Assembly (NCBI GenBank): GCA_963921825.1 | Contig: OY997594.1 | Location: 8,437,001-8,501,000 of the forward strand | Length of the DNA stretch: 64,000 nt | DNA from: Erodium maritimum | Taxonomy: Eukaryota > Streptophyta > Magnoliopsida > Geraniales > Geraniaceae | Direction: 5' to 3' | Shown: positions 61,780-64,000 of the stretch, in pieces | Layout of the letters: the number at the start of each line of letters is the position of its first letter | How positions within the stretch are numbered: the first letter of the stretch is position 1 | The notes under the pieces: generated by a model | What the model was told of the DNA's origin: nothing | Seen by the model: the letters and a program-made list of their open reading frames with translations, nothing else | Databases searched by the model: none | Program-made: the position numbers and the translations under genes

Positions 61780-63404
61780 CAAAAAGTTTTTCTCTCCCCT
61801 TCGACCCCAAACTCAAACTTGAATTTTATTGTCGCCGCCCTCCCTCCTTCTCCCATCGACGATGGCTTAGACTCTGGCCAAGCTTGGCGTCGGTGGTGGC
61901 CCCTCCTCCTTTCTCCTTTCTACCTTCCCCCTTCTTTCGGTTCCTCTTCCCTCTACTTCTTCCTTCTTCCGGCCTCGTTGCCACGGCTTGTTGCACAGTC
62001 TTCTCTCAGGGTCATCGGACCTCGGCGTGGCTCTACCGGTTCGTGTCTCACCCAAGCTCGTGGCCTCACCGATCTGTTCCCTCCGAGATCTGCAACTCCC
62101 GTTCTTTGCTCTACTGCCCCCGTCTCCAACGTGTATCTACTACTTCAGCCACACCTTCCAGTCCCAAGGTGGTGGAGCTTGAAGTTTTTCTGAGGCTTGG
62201 TGGTGGCTCCGTCTAGTTCTCGGTGAAGCTTGGAGCGTGGCTAACGGATCATCGCCCTAATCCAGCTATACTGGTCGGGTCGAAGGGGTCGAGTCATGTC
62301 TGGATCCGGATCTGGCCTAGGTCATTGCTCGGGTATGGTCTCAGGTATGGGCCTGGGCTGTTTCAAGTTCTATGTTGGTATAGATGGATTCGGGTCGGAT
62401 TTAGGTGCAAACTTCTCCAGACCCAATCGGCCTCCAGCAACCCAGTATTTGTCCTTGCCTAAGCCGTCACAATGTTCTCTACAGTTTCGGCCACACTTTC
62501 ATGTTCCATAGTGGCGGAGCTGGGTTTTCGTCTTCAATTTGGTAACAGCTTCGTTTGGAGTTCTCGGTGGTATGTTGATGTTTTAGTTTTCAGGGAGTCC
62601 GTTCACCGGATTTTTGGTGTTGGCCAACGGTGTCAATTCCTCCGGTCGGAGTTGATGGCCTTTCGTCCCGGAGTGTGATGGGGCTCTTCGTTCTGGATTC
62701 TTGGTTGGAATGTTGGTAAGGTCCATCCCTTGTCCATTCTTTATTTCGTTCGTGTTTAAAGCTTTTCGCTTTCCCTCATTCTAGATTCAGATCAGTTTTT
62801 GTGTTTCCCTGTCTTATGTTAGTGGGGACTCGTCGGTTTTGGTGTTGGCCACTAACGGGTGGTTTTGGTCTCACGGCCTTATTTGAAATCAGCTGGGTTT
62901 AGTCTTTAGGGTTTAAGTGTTCCGTTGTCTTTGGACATACGAATTATCTCTGTCATTTTGTAGTGTTGGCTGCCGGCGTGTCGACATCCTTTATACTCGT
63001 TGAGTTAATGGTCTCGGCGAGATAGATTTCTTTTAACTCGTTCGATTAAGGTTTGAATTTTTTGTCTGGAAGTTTTTCGTGCTTCATGTGGGTCAAATTA
63101 GGGTTTTTCAGACCTTCGTTTACTTTGGGGCTTCATGTTTGGTAAATTTGGTTTTTAGACCTCTAATGTTTTGAGCTTAAAGTTTGTTAAATCTAGGTTT
63201 TTAGACCTCTTGTAATTTAGTTGCTCCCTTGTTAGGTTGTCGAGGTTCCTTATTTAGGAATGCTCTTTATTGTATCAAGTTGTTCCCCTAGTTGGGACCG
63301 TCTAGAGGCTAGGTTATCATGCCAGTGCTTGTCTTTCAGGTCTGTAGCTAGACCATCATCATCTTGTAATACTGTTTTACCTCATGAGAGGCTTAAATTT
63401 ATAT
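61780..63404 (+). repeat. GC-rich retroposon-like segment, unclassified
   Basis: It opens with a CT-rich leader and has Pro/Ser/Leu-rich short frames, turning T/G-rich toward the end. The layout resembles the element at 11343-12520 and the leaders of LINE-type copies in this window. An internal partial duplication exists (blocks with CAGCCACACCTTC and CGGCCACACTTTC, about 350 bp apart). No domain was identified. Confidence 0.4.
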
Positions 63405-64000
63405 CTTGTCCAAGGTCCTAGCCAACCGTCCGAAGCCTTTATTGGAACCGATCATTTATACCAATCAAGGGGCTTTTGTACCAGGCCAAGCCATTCCAAA
63501 CGACATTTTCATCTCGTACGAGATAATCCACGCGTTGCGTCGCCAGACTCAAGGTTCCAATGGGTTTATGGCCATACAACTCTATATGAGTAAAGAATAC
63601 GACCGAGTGGAGTGGTCGTTTATATTAGCCATGATGGGGGGGTTTGGCTTCGGGCCGGCCTGGAGGGCGTTGGTACTAGCTTGCATGCAGTCCATCCTAT
63701 ACACGATCAACTCGGGGGGGGGGGGGGGAAGCATACATCATCATTCACGGAAGGCAGAGGTATTCGTCATTGTGATCCTCTTTCTCCATATCTGTTTTTT
63801 ATTCTGTATGGAGGGATTATCCCATATGTTAGCACAGCCAGAACGTGCAGGTAACATCCATGGGATGTCAGTTTCCAGACGTGCCCCTGTGGTCTCTCAA
63901 TCTTTTTTTGCAGACGATTGTTATATCTTCTGCATAACTAATCGTCACGAGGCAGAGAAACTATAGAATATCCTTACATCTTTTGGTGACATGTCAGGGC
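63405..64000 (+). mobile_element. LINE reverse transcriptase fragment, runs off the window
   Basis: The frame at 63406-63966 matches the plant L1-like reverse transcriptase palm: LSKVLANRPKPLLEPII, NQGAFVPGQAI, a DMSKAYDRVEW-type box read here as YMSKEYDRVEW, and the catalytic box FFADDCYIFC. Between these the frame shifts around a G run at 63716-63728 (GDPLSPYLFFIL is read in the other frame). The beginning of the reverse transcriptase and the endonuclease are missing to the left. The rest may continue outside the window. Confidence 0.8.

Overview
The window is nuclear DNA of a flowering plant, most likely a core eudicot. The evidence is spliced genes with plant-type introns, seven genes whose products are recognisable plant families or a plausible small plant peptide, and dense plant transposon relics (LINE ORF1 with DUF4283, hAT, Mutator-type and PIF/Harbinger MITEs, Copia and a long solo LTR). 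I cannot name the species.

Genes in order: an INDETERMINATE DOMAIN (IDD) zinc-finger transcription factor (minus, 6227-9583); a GT77-like glycosyltransferase of the At4g15970 type (minus, 22037-24675); complex I subunit NDUFB7/B18 (minus, 30147-30449); an intronless short-chain dehydrogenase of the SDR110C type (plus, 33370-34185); a tetraketide alpha-pyrone reductase 1-like enzyme (plus, 38256-39634); an NPF8.3/PTR2-type peptide transporter (minus, 39822-43703); an XRI1-like protein (plus, 52737-53874); and a 56-residue PKRGQV-type small protein (minus, 61130-61300). All spliced models were built by hand from GT-AG (one GC-AG) boundaries and close in frame. The genes do not form a cluster for one pathway. 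The only tight pair is TKPR1-like and NPF8.3-like, which converge with 187 bp between their stops.

Between the genes almost everything recognisable is transposon-derived. At 14.4-21.2 kb there is a nest: a LINE-type 3' end next to a Copia fragment, which is split by a 3.78-kb solo LTR with a 5-bp target duplication. That LTR itself carries a Harbinger-type MITE, a tRNA-like segment and a 33-base G tract. A hAT MITE follows. Mutator-type elements sharing an asymmetric 23-bp palindrome lie at 26.3, 36.1 and 58.5 kb; a related MITE lies at 36.9 kb, and a 389-bp foldback with a perfect 9-bp duplication lies at 47.0 kb. LINE-like elements are frequent. Two of them (49-51.5 kb, minus; 56.9-60.2 kb, plus) run from an ORF1-like part to a poly(A) end with no visible reverse transcriptase, whereas a reverse-transcriptase fragment runs off the right edge (63.4-64 kb).

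I found no CRISPR, bacterial operon or virus-like system. The most unusual signals are the ORF1-only LINE-type elements, the palindrome-marked Mutator family, the GC-AG intron in the IDD gene, the young 204-bp tandem duplication inside the transporter gene, and the small PKRGQV-type gene.
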